Notes: generated by a model not told the origin, from the sequence alone. A DNA stretch of 64,000 bases from Streptomyces guryensis (GCF_021261325.1 NZ_JAJSBI010000004.1:124001-188000); one strand, 5' to 3'. Numbered from the stretch's first letter, positions 42,534 to 51,529 are shown. Program-made: numbers and translations.

Positions 42534-43925
42534 TTCGTCGACGGCCTTCTCGACGAGGGCGAGGAGGGTGGCGAGGTCGTCGGGGCGGGTGGCGGGGTTG
42601 AGCAGGGTGGCTTTGAGCCAGAGGCGGCCGTCGAGGCGGGCGCGGCCGAGCACTGCGCGACCCTGGTGGAGCAGTTTTCGGCGTACGGCGGCGACGGCGT
42701 CGTCGGTGGTGTGTGCGGGCCGGAACAGGACCGTGCTGATCGTGGGGCGGTCGTGGAGCTCGAATCCCGGATGGTCCCGGACGAGGGCGGCGAACTCCTG
42801 TGCCCGGTCGCAGACTTGGTCGACCAGTGCGCCGAGGCCGGTGCGGCCGAGGGTTTTGAGGGTGACGGCGATCTTGAGGATGTCGGGGCGGCGGGTGGTG
42901 CGCAGGGAGCGGCCGAGGAGGTCGGGCAGGCCGGCTTCGGTGTCGTCGTCGGCGTTGAGGTAGTCGGCGTGCTGGTTCAGGGCGCATAGGTCGTGGGGGT
43001 CGCGTACGGCGAGGAGACCGGCCGGGACCGGCTGCCAGCCGAGTTTGTGCAGGTCGAGGGTGATGGTGTGGGCGTGGTCCAGGCCGGTGAGTTGTGCGCG
43101 GCGGCGGTCGCTGAAGTGGAGGCCTCCGCCGTAGGCCGCGTCGATGTGCAGGCGGGCGTGGTGGGCGGTGCACAGGGCGGCGATCTCGGGGAGGGGGTCG
43201 ATGAGTCCGGCGTCGGTGGTGCCTGCGGTGGCGGCTACTACGACGGGGCCGGGGAGGGTGGTGAGGGCCTCGTCGAGGGCGGCGGGGTCGAGGGTGCCGG
43301 TGGGGGCGGGGACGGTCACGGGGTCGGGCAGGCCGAGGAGCCACGCGGCGCGGGGCAGTGAGTGGTGGGCGTTGGCGCCGTGGATGAGGCGGAGGCCGGC
43401 GCCGTGGGTCTCGCGGGCGAGGAGGAGGGCGAGTTGGTTGGCTTCGGTGCCGCCGGTGGTGATCAGGGCGTCGGGCGGGGCGCTGTGCGGGTCGGCGGGG
43501 GTGGCGTCGCCTGCGTAGACCGCGGCGGCGAGGGCGCGGGTCACGAGTGTCTCCAGCTCGGATGCCGCCGGGGCCTGGTCCCAGGAGTCGAGGGAGGGGT
43601 TGAGGACGCTTGCGGCGAGGTCGGCGGCGGTGGCGACGGCGAGGGGCGGGCAGTGCAGGTGAGCGGCGCACAGCGGGTCGGCGGGGTCGGCGGCGCCTTC
43701 GGCGAGGGCGTGCACGAGGGTGCGCAGGGCGTCGGGGTCGCCGTTGTGCGGCAGTACGTCGCCGACGGCGACCCGTACGCGGGCGGCGACGGCGGCCGGT
43801 CCGCCGGTGGGCAGGGGTCCGCCGCGTGCGTGTGCGCCCTCGTCGAGCGCTTGGAGCACGGTGTCGAGCAACGGCCGTAGGGCGCGGGGGCCTTCGGGGC
43901 CCGAGGCGAGGCTCGGTGTGCTCAT
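42525..43925 (-). CDS. PLP-dependent group II amino acid decarboxylase (lysine/diaminobutyrate-type)
   Basis: Pyridoxal-phosphate enzyme of 466 residues that probably decarboxylates a basic amino acid to a diamine. Seen: ALITTGGTEANQLALLLA, HHSLPRAA stacking His, HIDAAYGG (D262 contacts the pyridine N) and the Schiff-base Lys294 in TLDLHKLGWQP. Resembles the first enzyme of desferrioxamine-type pathways and 2,4-diaminobutyrate decarboxylases. ATG at 43925 after GGGAGGAACC. Its stop codon lies inside a tandem repeat. Downstream on the same strand is the amine N-hydroxylase, a likely functional partner. No iron-box (DmdR/IdeR type) was found upstream. Confidence 0.88.
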   Translation of the reverse strand: MSTPSLASGPEGPRALRPLLDTVLQALDEGAHARGGPLPTGGPAAVAARVRVAVGDVLPHNGDPDALRTLVHALAEGAADPADPLCAAHLHCPPLAVATAADLAASVLNPSLDSWDQAPAASELETLVTRALAAAVYAGDATPADPHSAPPDALITTGGTEANQLALLLARETHGAGLRLIHGANAHHSLPRAAWLLGLPDPVTVPAPTGTLDPAALDEALTTLPGPVVVAATAGTTDAGLIDPLPEIAALCTAHHARLHIDAAYGGGLHFSDRRRAQLTGLDHAHTITLDLHKLGWQPVPAGLLAVRDPHDLCALNQHADYLNADDDTEAGLPDLLGRSLRTTRRPDILKIAVTLKTLGRTGLGALVDQVCDRAQEFAALVRDHPGFELHDRPTISTVLFRPAHTTDDAVAAVRRKLLHQGRAVLGRARLDGRLWLKATLLNPATRPDDLATLLALVEKAVDEPA

Positions 43926-44069
43926 GGGGTTCCTCCCGGGCGCGCGGGCAGAGGGAGTTCCAGCTTGTAGGTGGATTCCTGCGCGTGCCCGAGAGGTTCA
44001 ACGATCAGAACCCGAAAGGGTGGCCCTGCGGGTCCCTGCGGGGCTTGGGCCGGGGGTGCTTCGGTGGGG

Positions 44070-44162
44070 TGTCGGCGGTGCCGCAGCCTGGGGGCTGCCG
44101 GCCTCAGACCCCCGCTTCGGCCCTGAAGGGGCGCCTCGTCCTCGAACGCCGGACGGGCTGGG
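44070..44162 (+). repeat. dispersed intergenic repeat, family 2, copy E
   Basis: The core CCTCGTCCTCGAACGCCGG followed by ACGGGCTG (44134-44160) is one of the commonest Streptomyces intergenic repeats (recognised from memory). Before it stands a hairpin-forming GGGGGCTGCCGGCCTCAGACCCCC region. It lies just beyond the pepN stop. Confidence 0.78.
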
Positions 44163-44167
44163 AATGC

Positions 44168-46663
44168 CTACGCCTCCCGCACTCGCAACACCCGTGCCAG
44201 GTCGTCGAGTTCGTCGGCCAGGGTGCGGCGCAGGGACGGGATCGGGTCGGCGTCGTTGAGGCACTGCTCGCCGAGGTGCAGGTTCTCGGTGTCGACGGCG
44301 TGGGCGGGGAAGGCCCAGCGGCCGACGGCGGTGGCGATGGCGGGGCCGCGGCGGGCGGCGACGGTGACGGCGTCCTGGTAGTAGCGGGGGACGTACTCGC
44401 TTACCAGGTCGGTCTGTTCGGGCTGCCAGAAGCCGCGGGCGGTGGCGGTGAAGAGGTAGTTCGACAGGTCGGTGCGCTCGTCGCCGCCGAACATTGCCTG
44501 CCAGGCCCTGGCCTTGGCTTCGGCGTCGGGCAGGGCGGCGCGGCAGCGGGCGGCGCCTTCCTGGCCGGTGGCGGAGGGGTCGCGGTCGAGTTCGGCGGCG
44601 ATGGCCTGCTCGTCGGTGGCGCCGAGGACGGCGAGGCGGGCGAGGACGCGCCAGCGCAGCTCGGGGTCGAGTTCGGGGCCGCCGGGGACGGTGCCGTCGG
44701 CGAGCCAGGCGGCGATGGTCTCGGGGTGGGCGGCGACGTCGATGAAGTGGCGTACGGCGATCAGCCGCAGGCCGGGGTTGTCGCCGTCCTCGGTGCGGCG
44801 GATGAGGTCGCGGCAGAGGGAGGTGAGGGTGGTGAGGGCTGCCGGGCGCTGCTCCGGGGTGAGGTGTCGGTCGGCGACCTTGGTGGTGGCGAAGGTGAGG
44901 ACGCCTTGGGCGAGGGCGAGGTCGGTTTCGTGGGGGAGGTGGGTGCGGGCGGTGTCGAGGTACGCGGTGGGCGGGAGCTGGCCGTCGCGGACGGCGTCGC
45001 GCAGGGCGTTCCAGACGACGGCGCGGGTGAGGGGGTCTGGCAGGCCGGAGAGGCTGGTGCGGACGGCTTCGAAGGACTCGGTGTCGAAGCGGATCTTGGC
45101 GTAGGTGAGGTCGCCGTCGTTGAGGAGGAGCAGGGCGGGGCGTTTGCCGAGGGGCTCGGGTGTGGTGTGCGGGATGTCGAGGGCGAGGCGGTCGCGCAGG
45201 ACGAGGTGGCGGCCCTCGTCGGCGACGTCCAGGTCGTAGAGGCCGACGGCGATGTGGTGCGGGCGGCTGCCGTTGTGTTCGACGGTGAGGGTGCAGGTGC
45301 CGTCGTCGCCGGGGGTCACCACGGGGGTGAGGGTGTCGACTCCGGTGGTGCGCAGCCAGGCGTCGGCCCAGGCGTGGACGTCGCGTTCGGTGGCGGAGGC
45401 GAGGGAGTCGATGAAGTCGGCGAGGGTGGCGTTGGCGAACTTGTGGCGGGCGAAGTGGGTGTTGATGCCGGCGAGGAAGTCCTTCTCGCCGAGCCAGGCG
45501 ACGAGCTGGCGTAGTGCGGAGGCGCCCTTGGCGTAGGAGATGCCGTCGAAGTTGAGGAGGGCGGAGGCCGTGTCGTTGACGTTCTCGGGGGCTACGGGGT
45601 GGGTGGACGGGCGCTGGTCGGCGTCGTAGCCCCAGGCTTTGCGGGCGACTCCGAAGTCGGTCCAGGTGTCGGTGAAGCGGGTGGCCTCGGTGAGGGTCTG
45701 GTAGCCCATGTACTCGGCGAAGGACTCGTTCAGCCAGATGTCGTCCCACCAGCGGAGGGTGACGAGGTCGCCGAACCACATGTGTGCCATTTCGTGGGCG
45801 ATGACCATGGCGCGGGTCTGGCGCTCGGTGTCGGTGACGGCGGAGCGGTAGACGAACTCGTCGCGGAAGGTGACCAGGCCGGGGTTCTCCATGGCGCCGG
45901 CGTTGAACTCGGGGACGAAGGCCTGGTCGTAGGAGTCGAAGGGGTAGGGCTCTTCGAACTTCTCGTGGTAGCGGTCGTAGCACTGCTTGGTGATCTCGAA
46001 GAGTTCCTCGGCGTCCGCGTCCAGATACGGCGCGAGGGAGCGGCGGCAGTGCAGGCCGAAGGGCAGGTCGCGGTGTTCGGTGCACACGGAGTGCCAGGGG
46101 CCGGCGGCGACGGCGACGAGGTAGGTGGAGATCAGGGGGGTGGTGGCGGCCTGCCAGCGGCCTTCGCCGAGGGGTTCGGTGATGCCGTTGGCGAGGACGC
46201 TCCAGCCTTCGGGGGCCTTCACGGTCAGGTCGAAGACGGCCTTGAGGTCGGGCTGGTCGAAGGCGGCGAAGACGCGCTGGACGTCCTCCATGAACAGCTG
46301 GGTGTAGAGGTAGGTCTCGCCGTCGGTGGGGTCGGTGAAGCGGTGCATGCCCTCGCCGGTGCGGGAGTAACGCATGCTCGCGTCGAGGTGCAGTTCGTGC
46401 TCGCCGGCGGTGAGGTTGTTCAGGGGGAGTCTGTTGCCGTCGAGGGTCTCGGGGTCGAGGGGCCGGCCGTCGAGGGTGGCGGAGCGCAGCTGGGCGGGCT
46501 TGAGCTCGATGAAGGTGTCCGCGTCCGTGCGTGCGGTGAAGCGGATGACGGTGCGGGAGTCGAAGGTCTCGTCGCCGGTGGTCAGATCGAGGTCGATCGT
46601 GTAGCGGTGGACGTCGAGGAGCCTGGCTCGGGTCTGCGCTTCGTCGCGCGTCAGTACGGACAT
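44168..46663 (-). CDS. pepN: aminopeptidase N (M1 family)
   Basis: Zinc metallo-aminopeptidase of 831 residues, normal for actinobacterial M1 enzymes. GAMEN substrate motif at 256-260; zinc motif HEMAH (290-294) with the third ligand E313 in LNESFAEYMG; ERAP-like C-terminal helical domain from about residue 530. Cytoplasmic, no signal peptide. ATG at 46663 is chosen as it begins the conserved SVLTRDEAQTRARLLDVHRY; a longer form is open but unsupported. No good ribosome binding site precedes it, so the mRNA may have a short leader. Confidence 0.95.
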   Translation of the reverse strand: MSVLTRDEAQTRARLLDVHRYTIDLDLTTGDETFDSRTVIRFTARTDADTFIELKPAQLRSATLDGRPLDPETLDGNRLPLNNLTAGEHELHLDASMRYSRTGEGMHRFTDPTDGETYLYTQLFMEDVQRVFAAFDQPDLKAVFDLTVKAPEGWSVLANGITEPLGEGRWQAATTPLISTYLVAVAAGPWHSVCTEHRDLPFGLHCRRSLAPYLDADAEELFEITKQCYDRYHEKFEEPYPFDSYDQAFVPEFNAGAMENPGLVTFRDEFVYRSAVTDTERQTRAMVIAHEMAHMWFGDLVTLRWWDDIWLNESFAEYMGYQTLTEATRFTDTWTDFGVARKAWGYDADQRPSTHPVAPENVNDTASALLNFDGISYAKGASALRQLVAWLGEKDFLAGINTHFARHKFANATLADFIDSLASATERDVHAWADAWLRTTGVDTLTPVVTPGDDGTCTLTVEHNGSRPHHIAVGLYDLDVADEGRHLVLRDRLALDIPHTTPEPLGKRPALLLLNDGDLTYAKIRFDTESFEAVRTSLSGLPDPLTRAVVWNALRDAVRDGQLPPTAYLDTARTHLPHETDLALAQGVLTFATTKVADRHLTPEQRPAALTTLTSLCRDLIRRTEDGDNPGLRLIAVRHFIDVAAHPETIAAWLADGTVPGGPELDPELRWRVLARLAVLGATDEQAIAAELDRDPSATGQEGAARCRAALPDAEAKARAWQAMFGGDERTDLSNYLFTATARGFWQPEQTDLVSEYVPRYYQDAVTVAARRGPAIATAVGRWAFPAHAVDTENLHLGEQCLNDADPIPSLRRTLADELDDLARVLRVREA

Positions 46664-46719
46664 GCGGGTAATGCTGCCCGATGGCGCTGACAAGGCACAG
46701 GGGCGGACCGGTACGCGGT

Positions 46720-47271
46720 CTATGTCCGTTCGCCTTCGAGCTCCCCGTTGTGCGCCTGGCTGAGGCGCTGGGCGGGGAGGTGGGCGTCGGGGTGGGGCAG
46801 GGCGGCGGGGCGGGGGGCGGGTCGGTCGGCCCCGGTGTGGTCCTTGACGAGGGCGCGCAGTTCGCGGACCTCCTGCTCCAGGGCGAGGTGGCGGCGGTGG
46901 GCGTCGTAGAGGTAGCGGACCTTGGTGCGCAGTGACCAGGGGTCGATGGGTTTCATGACGAGGTCGGCGACGCCGAGGGCGAAGGCGGTGGCGGTCAGGA
47001 ACTGGTCGGGGCCGAAGCCGGTGAGCAGGATGACCGGGATGTGCTGGGTCTGTTCCACGCGGCGCATGTAGCGGACCACGTCCAGGCCGCTGACGCCGGG
47101 CATGCGGACGTCGAGCAGGAGGAGGCCGACCTGGCCGCGGAGGACCTGCTTGAGGGCCTCGTCACCGTTGGTGGCGCGGCCCAGCTGATAGCCCAGCGGG
47201 GCCAGGGCGCTCTCCAGGGCGTACAGGGTGTCCTCGTGGTCGTCCACGATGAGGATCTTGGCTTCCGGCAT
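46720..47271 (-). CDS. stand-alone response regulator with C-terminal coiled coil
   Basis: A 183-residue protein with a receiver domain (1-125: KILIVDDHEDTL, phosphoacceptor D54 in LLLLDVRMPG, ILLTGFG, Lys in DLVMKPID) and a helix of coiled-coil character (HRRHLALEQEVRELRALVKDH), but no DNA-binding domain. It resembles receivers that act by protein contact. ATG at 47271 with GGGAGGG upstream. A kinase partner is not visible; the pepN gene lies downstream on the same strand, 56 bases away. Confidence 0.85.
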   Translation of the reverse strand: MPEAKILIVDDHEDTLYALESALAPLGYQLGRATNGDEALKQVLRGQVGLLLLDVRMPGVSGLDVVRYMRRVEQTQHIPVILLTGFGPDQFLTATAFALGVADLVMKPIDPWSLRTKVRYLYDAHRRHLALEQEVRELRALVKDHTGADRPAPRPAALPHPDAHLPAQRLSQAHNGELEGERT

Positions 47272-47410
47272 GGCCCGTCGTCCCTCCCGCGTGGACAACC
47301 AGCTTATGTCCGAGGTGCTGACGTGCCGTGGCCGTCAGCTGACAAGGAGTGCACAGCGCAGCATGCCCTCTGCGGGCCCCCCTGTCACTCCCCTGCGGCA
47401 TTCACCGAGG

Positions 47411-47761
47411 TCAATTCGCCGTTTTTGCGGAGCCGTTCACGGCATCGTCCGCGATGCGTTCGTGGTGGCGGATGACTTCGGCGATGATGAAATTCAGGAA
47501 CTTCTCAGCGAACGCCGGGTCCAGTTTGGCGCTTTCGGCGAGGGCGCGCAGGCGCTCGATCTGGCGGGCCTCGCGGGCCGGGTCGGCGGGCGGCAGCCTG
47601 TGCGCGGCTTTGAGGTGGCCGACCTGCTGGGTGGCCTTGAAGCGTTCGGCGAGCATGTGGATGACGGCTGCGTCGATGTTGTCGATGCTGTCGCGCAGCC
47701 GGGCGAGTTCCTCGCGGACGGCGGGGTCGACGTCGCGGGTGCCGGTGTTGCTGGTGGTCAT
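47411..47761 (-). CDS. chorismate mutase (AroQ type)
   Basis: Converts chorismate to prephenate for Phe and Tyr synthesis. The 116-residue helical protein has REELARLRDSIDNIDAAVIHMLAERFKATQQVGHLKA and the PADPAREARQIERLRALAE helix; the Arg and Lys residues expected in the AroQ active site are present. ATG at 47761. It lies 12 bases downstream of the AraC gene stop on the same strand (gap 47762-47772), so it could be read from the same transcript, although a functional link is doubtful. Confidence 0.92.
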   Translation of the reverse strand: MTTSNTGTRDVDPAVREELARLRDSIDNIDAAVIHMLAERFKATQQVGHLKAAHRLPPADPAREARQIERLRALAESAKLDPAFAEKFLNFIIAEVIRHHERIADDAVNGSAKTAN

Positions 47762-47772
47762 GAGCGCCCAGC

Positions 47773-48663
47773 CTACGTGGCGGGCGAGGGTTCGATCATC
47801 GGTGGGTCGTCGGGGTCGGGGATGCGGTTGCTCCAGCCGCCGGGGACGGCGCGGTACTGCTGTGCGCGGAAGCGGACAGGTGGCATGCCGACGCGGCGGG
47901 TGAACAGGCGGGAGAAGTAGGCGGGATCGTCGTAGCCGACGCGGCGGGCGACGGCGGCGACGGGGAGTTCGGTGGCGGCGAGGAGTTCCTTGGCGCGGCC
48001 GAGGCGGATGCCGAGCAGGTAGTCCTTGGGGCTGCAGCCGGCGCCGCGGCGTACGGCGGTGCGCAGTTCGGCGGGGGTCATGGCGTGCCGGGCGGCGTGG
48101 TCGGCGACGGACAGGGGCAGGCAGGCGTCGCGGGCGAGGGCCTTGAGGAGCAGGTCGCCGTCGGGGGTGACGTCGGCTCTGGCGCGGCGCAGGGCGACGA
48201 GGAGTTCGTGGACGGCGGCGCCGGTCTCCACCTCCAGGAGGGGGTTGCCGCGGCGGGCGGCGCGGGCGATGCGGCCGATGACGGCGCGCGGGCCGGTGGC
48301 GTCGGAGAGGGGTACGACGGGGCGGTCGGGCTGGATGTAGCCGAGTTCGGTGTAGGTGGTGGTGGCGGGCCCGGTGAAGACGGCGAAGCCCTCGTCCCAG
48401 CCGGTGTCGGGGTCGGGTCCGTAGTGGTGCGGTATGCCGGGGGTGAGCCACAGCAGGGCGGGCGCGGTGACGGTGGTGCGGCGGCGGTCGGGGGTCTGGT
48501 ACCAGCCGCCGCCGGTGTTGACGACGACGGCGACGTGGTGGTCGAGGGTGCGGGGGCCGACGGTGGGCAGCGCGCCGTACTGCAGGCCGACGCCGAGGCA
48601 GACGAGGCCGAGGCGGTGGTGGGCCGGTCCGGGGGTGAAGAACCGCATCCAGGTGTGGTACAT
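47773..48663 (-). CDS. AraC family transcriptional regulator
   Basis: A 296-residue regulator. N-terminal cupin-like sensor domain (about 1-165; HHVAVVVNTGGGWYQTPD, PHHYGPDPDTGWDEGFAVF) and C-terminal double HTH (about 185-275), with the second HTH signature ELPVAAVARRVGYDDPAYFSRLFTRRVGMPPVRFR. ATG at 48663 has a strong GGGAGGAG. Divergent from a GH35 beta-galactosidase, so the likely role is sugar-dependent activation of that gene. A 21-bp-spaced direct repeat lies between the two. Confidence 0.93.
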   Translation of the reverse strand: MYHTWMRFFTPGPAHHRLGLVCLGVGLQYGALPTVGPRTLDHHVAVVVNTGGGWYQTPDRRRTTVTAPALLWLTPGIPHHYGPDPDTGWDEGFAVFTGPATTTYTELGYIQPDRPVVPLSDATGPRAVIGRIARAARRGNPLLEVETGAAVHELLVALRRARADVTPDGDLLLKALARDACLPLSVADHAARHAMTPAELRTAVRRGAGCSPKDYLLGIRLGRAKELLAATELPVAAVARRVGYDDPAYFSRLFTRRVGMPPVRFRAQQYRAVPGGWSNRIPDPDDPPMIEPSPAT

Positions 48664-48738
48664 CGCCTGCGCTCCTCCCGGCGTCGTTCGGGGCCGGTAC
48701 CCGGGGGCCTGTTCGTGTCGTCGTCCGGCGGTCGTGTT

Positions 48739-48770
48739 TTCGTCCAAGCAGTGCTGATCTTTGTCCATGG
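48739..48770 (+). promoter_or_regulatory. candidate AraC-type operator (two direct half-sites)
   Basis: TTCGTCCAAGC (48739-48749) and TTTGTCCATGG (48760-48770) share TTYGTCCAWGS and are 21 bases apart, two helical turns, as in AraC-family half-sites. A GTCCATGGAC palindrome (48763-48772) overlaps the second. It lies 34 bases before the GH35 start. Confidence 0.5.
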
Positions 48771-48804
48771 ACGGTGATCGATGCCAGGGGCGAGGCTGGG
48801 GGCC

Positions 48805-50610
48805 ATGAGCGAGTTCACGGTGGGTGAGGCGGACTTCCTGCTGGACGGGCGGCCGGTGCGGCTGCTGTCCGGTGCGCTGCACTACTTCCGGGTGCACGAG
48901 GAGCAGTGGGGTCACCGGCTGGCGATGCTGCGGGCGATGGGCCTGAACTGCGTGGAGACGTATGTGCCGTGGAACCTGCACGAGCCGGGCCCGGGGTGCT
49001 TCGAGGACGTGCCGGCTCTGGGGCGTTTCCTGGACGCGGCCCGGCGGGCGGGGCTGTGGGCGATCGTGCGGCCGGGGCCGTACATCTGCGCCGAGTGGGA
49101 GAACGGCGGGCTGCCGCACTGGCTGACGGGTGAGCTGGGCACGCGCGTGCGTACGCGTGACGAGCGGTTCATGGGTCACCTGGAGCGCTGGTTCGGCGCG
49201 CTGCTGCCCCAGGTCGTGGAGCGGCAGATCGACCGCGGTGGCCCGGTGGTCATGGTGCAGGTGGAGAACGAGTACGGCAGCTACGGCTCGGATGCCGTGT
49301 ATCTGCGCCGCCTGGCCGACCTGCTGCGGGAGGAGGGTGTCACGGTGCCGCTGGTCACCTCGGACGGCCCGGAGGACCACATGCTCAGCGGCGGGTGCGT
49401 GCCGGGTGTGCTCGCCACGGTGAACTTCGGCTCGCACGCGCGCGAGGGTTTCGAGACGCTGCGCCGGCACCGCCCGGAGGGGCCGCTGATGTGCATGGAG
49501 TTCTGGTGCGGCTGGTTCGACCACTGGGGCGGCGAGCACATCACCCGCGACGCCGAGGACGCCGCGGCCGCCCTGCGGGAGATCCTGGAGTGCGGGGCCT
49601 CGGTCAACCTCTACATGGCGCACGGCGGGACCAGCTTCGCCGGCTGGGCGGGCGCCAACCGGGGCGGTGGCGCGCTGCACGAGGGGGCATTGGAGCCCGA
49701 CGTGACGTCGTACGACTACGACGCCCCGATCGACGAGTACGGACGGCCGACGGAGAAGTTCTGGCGGCTGCGTGAGGTCCTCGGCGAGTACGCCGGGGGT
49801 CCGCTGCCCGAGCTGCCGCCCGTCCCGGCGCGGTTGGGCGCGTCGGCCGGGGTGCGCCTGGACGCCTGGGCGCCGCTGGGTGTCGTACTGGAGGCGCGGG
49901 GAGGCCCGGAGTCGTCGGGGCCCGTGCCGCCGACCTTCGAGGAACTGGACGTGGACCGGGGGCTCGTCCGGTACGCGGTGACGGTGCCCGGGCCGCGGGA
50001 TCCGTATCCGCTGACCGCGCGCGGCCTGCGGGATCTTGCGGTGGTGTACGTCGACGGGGAGCGGGCCGGTGTGCTCGCCGAGGGCGACGAGCAGCTCAAG
50101 GAGCCTGTCGCCGGGTACGCGCGCGTGGAGCTGTGGGTGGAGTCCCTGGGGCGGGTCAACTACGGGCCGCGCAGCGGGGAGCGCAAGGGGATCACCGGGG
50201 GCCTGCTGCACGAGCGGCAGTATCTGCACGGAGTACGCGCGCGTGGGCTGCGTCTGGATGCGCTGGACGACATCGGGGACGTCCCCCTCCAGCCGCTTGC
50301 CGGGGGCGGTGCCCCGGGGCTGTACCGGGGCACCGTCACGGTGCGGGGCGCCGGGGACGCGCGGCTCGAACTGCCGGGCTGGACCCGCGGATTCGCCTGG
50401 GTCAACGGGTTCAACCTGGGCCGCTACTGGTCGGCCGGCCCCCAGCGCTCCCTGTATGTGCCGGGTCCGGTGTTGCGTGAGGGCGACAACGAGGTGTGGC
50501 TGCTGGAGTTCGAGGAGGCGGCGGGCGGCGCGCTCCTGCGGGCTCTCCAGCGATCTCCAGGACGGGCGCCCTGGAACCCGGCCAGGGAAAATCCGCTCAC
50601 CTCCCCGTAG
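48805..50610 (+). CDS. beta-galactosidase, glycoside hydrolase family 35
   Basis: A retaining beta-galactosidase of 601 residues. The TIM barrel begins LLSGALHYFRVHEEQWGHRLAMLRAMGLNCVETYVPWNLHEP; acid/base Glu156 in VQVENEYGSYG and nucleophile Glu232 in CMEFWCGWFDHWG are the family 35 residues. C-terminal beta domains end GFAWVNGFNLGRYWSAGPQRSLYVPG. No signal peptide, so it acts on imported oligosaccharides. The ATG at 48805 is preferred over 48781 because of the GGGGG 5 bases ahead and the family N-terminus. Likely controlled by the divergent AraC regulator. Confidence 0.95.
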   Translation: MSEFTVGEADFLLDGRPVRLLSGALHYFRVHEEQWGHRLAMLRAMGLNCVETYVPWNLHEPGPGCFEDVPALGRFLDAARRAGLWAIVRPGPYICAEWENGGLPHWLTGELGTRVRTRDERFMGHLERWFGALLPQVVERQIDRGGPVVMVQVENEYGSYGSDAVYLRRLADLLREEGVTVPLVTSDGPEDHMLSGGCVPGVLATVNFGSHAREGFETLRRHRPEGPLMCMEFWCGWFDHWGGEHITRDAEDAAAALREILECGASVNLYMAHGGTSFAGWAGANRGGGALHEGALEPDVTSYDYDAPIDEYGRPTEKFWRLREVLGEYAGGPLPELPPVPARLGASAGVRLDAWAPLGVVLEARGGPESSGPVPPTFEELDVDRGLVRYAVTVPGPRDPYPLTARGLRDLAVVYVDGERAGVLAEGDEQLKEPVAGYARVELWVESLGRVNYGPRSGERKGITGGLLHERQYLHGVRARGLRLDALDDIGDVPLQPLAGGGAPGLYRGTVTVRGAGDARLELPGWTRGFAWVNGFNLGRYWSAGPQRSLYVPGPVLREGDNEVWLLEFEEAAGGALLRALQRSPGRAPWNPARENPLTSP

Positions 50611-50647
50611 AGTGGAATCGGGTTCAGGGCGTCTTGGGGGTTCAGGC

Positions 50648-51529
50648 GTGGCGAACGGCGGACCGGTCGAGCATGGCTACCCACACCTGGAGACGGTGCG
50701 GGCGGCCATCACCGCGCTCTACAGACGGTTGTCGTACGACACCATCCAGACGTTCTCCAGCAGCGTCCTGCCCGCCGATGTGGCCTTCTGCGACACCGAC
50801 GACCTCCATCTGGGCGCGCAGCGGGTGGCCCGCGAGCTGGTGCGCCACTACCGCCTGCCGGAGGCCCGGCTGATCGTCGGCTTCCGCGAGATGCAGCACG
50901 CGGCGAACGTCGAACTCACCGCGGGGCCGGAGTACTTCGTCGAGCTGAACGACCGCTTCCGCACCCACCGCCGTGACATCGGCGCCGCTCTGGCCCACGA
51001 GATCATGCACGTCTATCTGCACCGCCTGGACCTGTCCTTCCCGGGCACCCGCGACAACGAGATCCTCACGGACACGGCGACGACCTACCTGGGCGCGGGC
51101 TGGCTGCTGCTGGACGCCTACCGGGAGGACTCGGCCTCCTCCCAGAAGCTCGGCTATCTGACCCCCGAGGAGTTCGGCTACGTCCTGGCGAAACGCGCGC
51201 TGGTCTTCCACGAGGACCCGTCGATCTGGTTCACCAGCCCCCAGGCCTACGAGGCGTACACCCGGGGCATGGCCCGGGCCCGCCAGGACGAGCAGCAGCC
51301 CCCGCTGACTGCGGCGGGCTGGGCGGGCCGCCGCCGTTACGCCCGCGACCGCCGGCACGCCCCCGGGCCCCAGCCCGGTGTGCCCTACACCTTCACCCCT
51401 GACGGCGGCGGCCGGCTGCGTGTCTCGTTCCCCTGTCCGACCTGCCACCAGAGGATCCGGGTGCCGGTACGGGGGCGGGTCCGCGCGCGGTGTGCGTTGT
51501 GCCGGACGGTGCTGGAATGTGACACCTAG
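50648..51529 (+). CDS. uncharacterised gluzincin-like protein with C-terminal zinc ribbon
   Basis: I do not recognise a named family. The 293-residue protein contains HEIMH (117-121), followed 17 residues later by NEILTD (third ligand candidate E138), a combination like the NExxSD of thermolysin-type zincins. The preceding stretch LIVGFREMQHAANVELTAGPEYFVELND is beta-like. The C-terminus has two Cys pairs, C263/C266 and C282/C285, separated by a basic RIRVPVRGRVRAR: a zinc ribbon. No signal peptide or membrane segment, so it is cytoplasmic. The GTG at 50648 follows GGGGGTTCAG. Perhaps an intracellular protease acting on, or guided by, a bound partner (inference). Confidence 0.75.
   Translation: MANGGPVEHGYPHLETVRAAITALYRRLSYDTIQTFSSSVLPADVAFCDTDDLHLGAQRVARELVRHYRLPEARLIVGFREMQHAANVELTAGPEYFVELNDRFRTHRRDIGAALAHEIMHVYLHRLDLSFPGTRDNEILTDTATTYLGAGWLLLDAYREDSASSQKLGYLTPEEFGYVLAKRALVFHEDPSIWFTSPQAYEAYTRGMARARQDEQQPPLTAAGWAGRRRYARDRRHAPGPQPGVPYTFTPDGGGRLRVSFPCPTCHQRIRVPVRGRVRARCALCRTVLECDT

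Noticed and set aside
40856-43925. A desferrioxamine desABCD cluster
   Set aside because: Only the decarboxylase and the N-hydroxylase are present; DesC and DesD homologues are absent, with rheA on one side and pepN on the other.
43926-44167. Iron-regulator (DmdR/IdeR) box upstream of the decarboxylase
   Set aside because: No TTAGGTTAGGCTNACCTAA-like sequence could be found; the gap holds a dispersed repeat instead.
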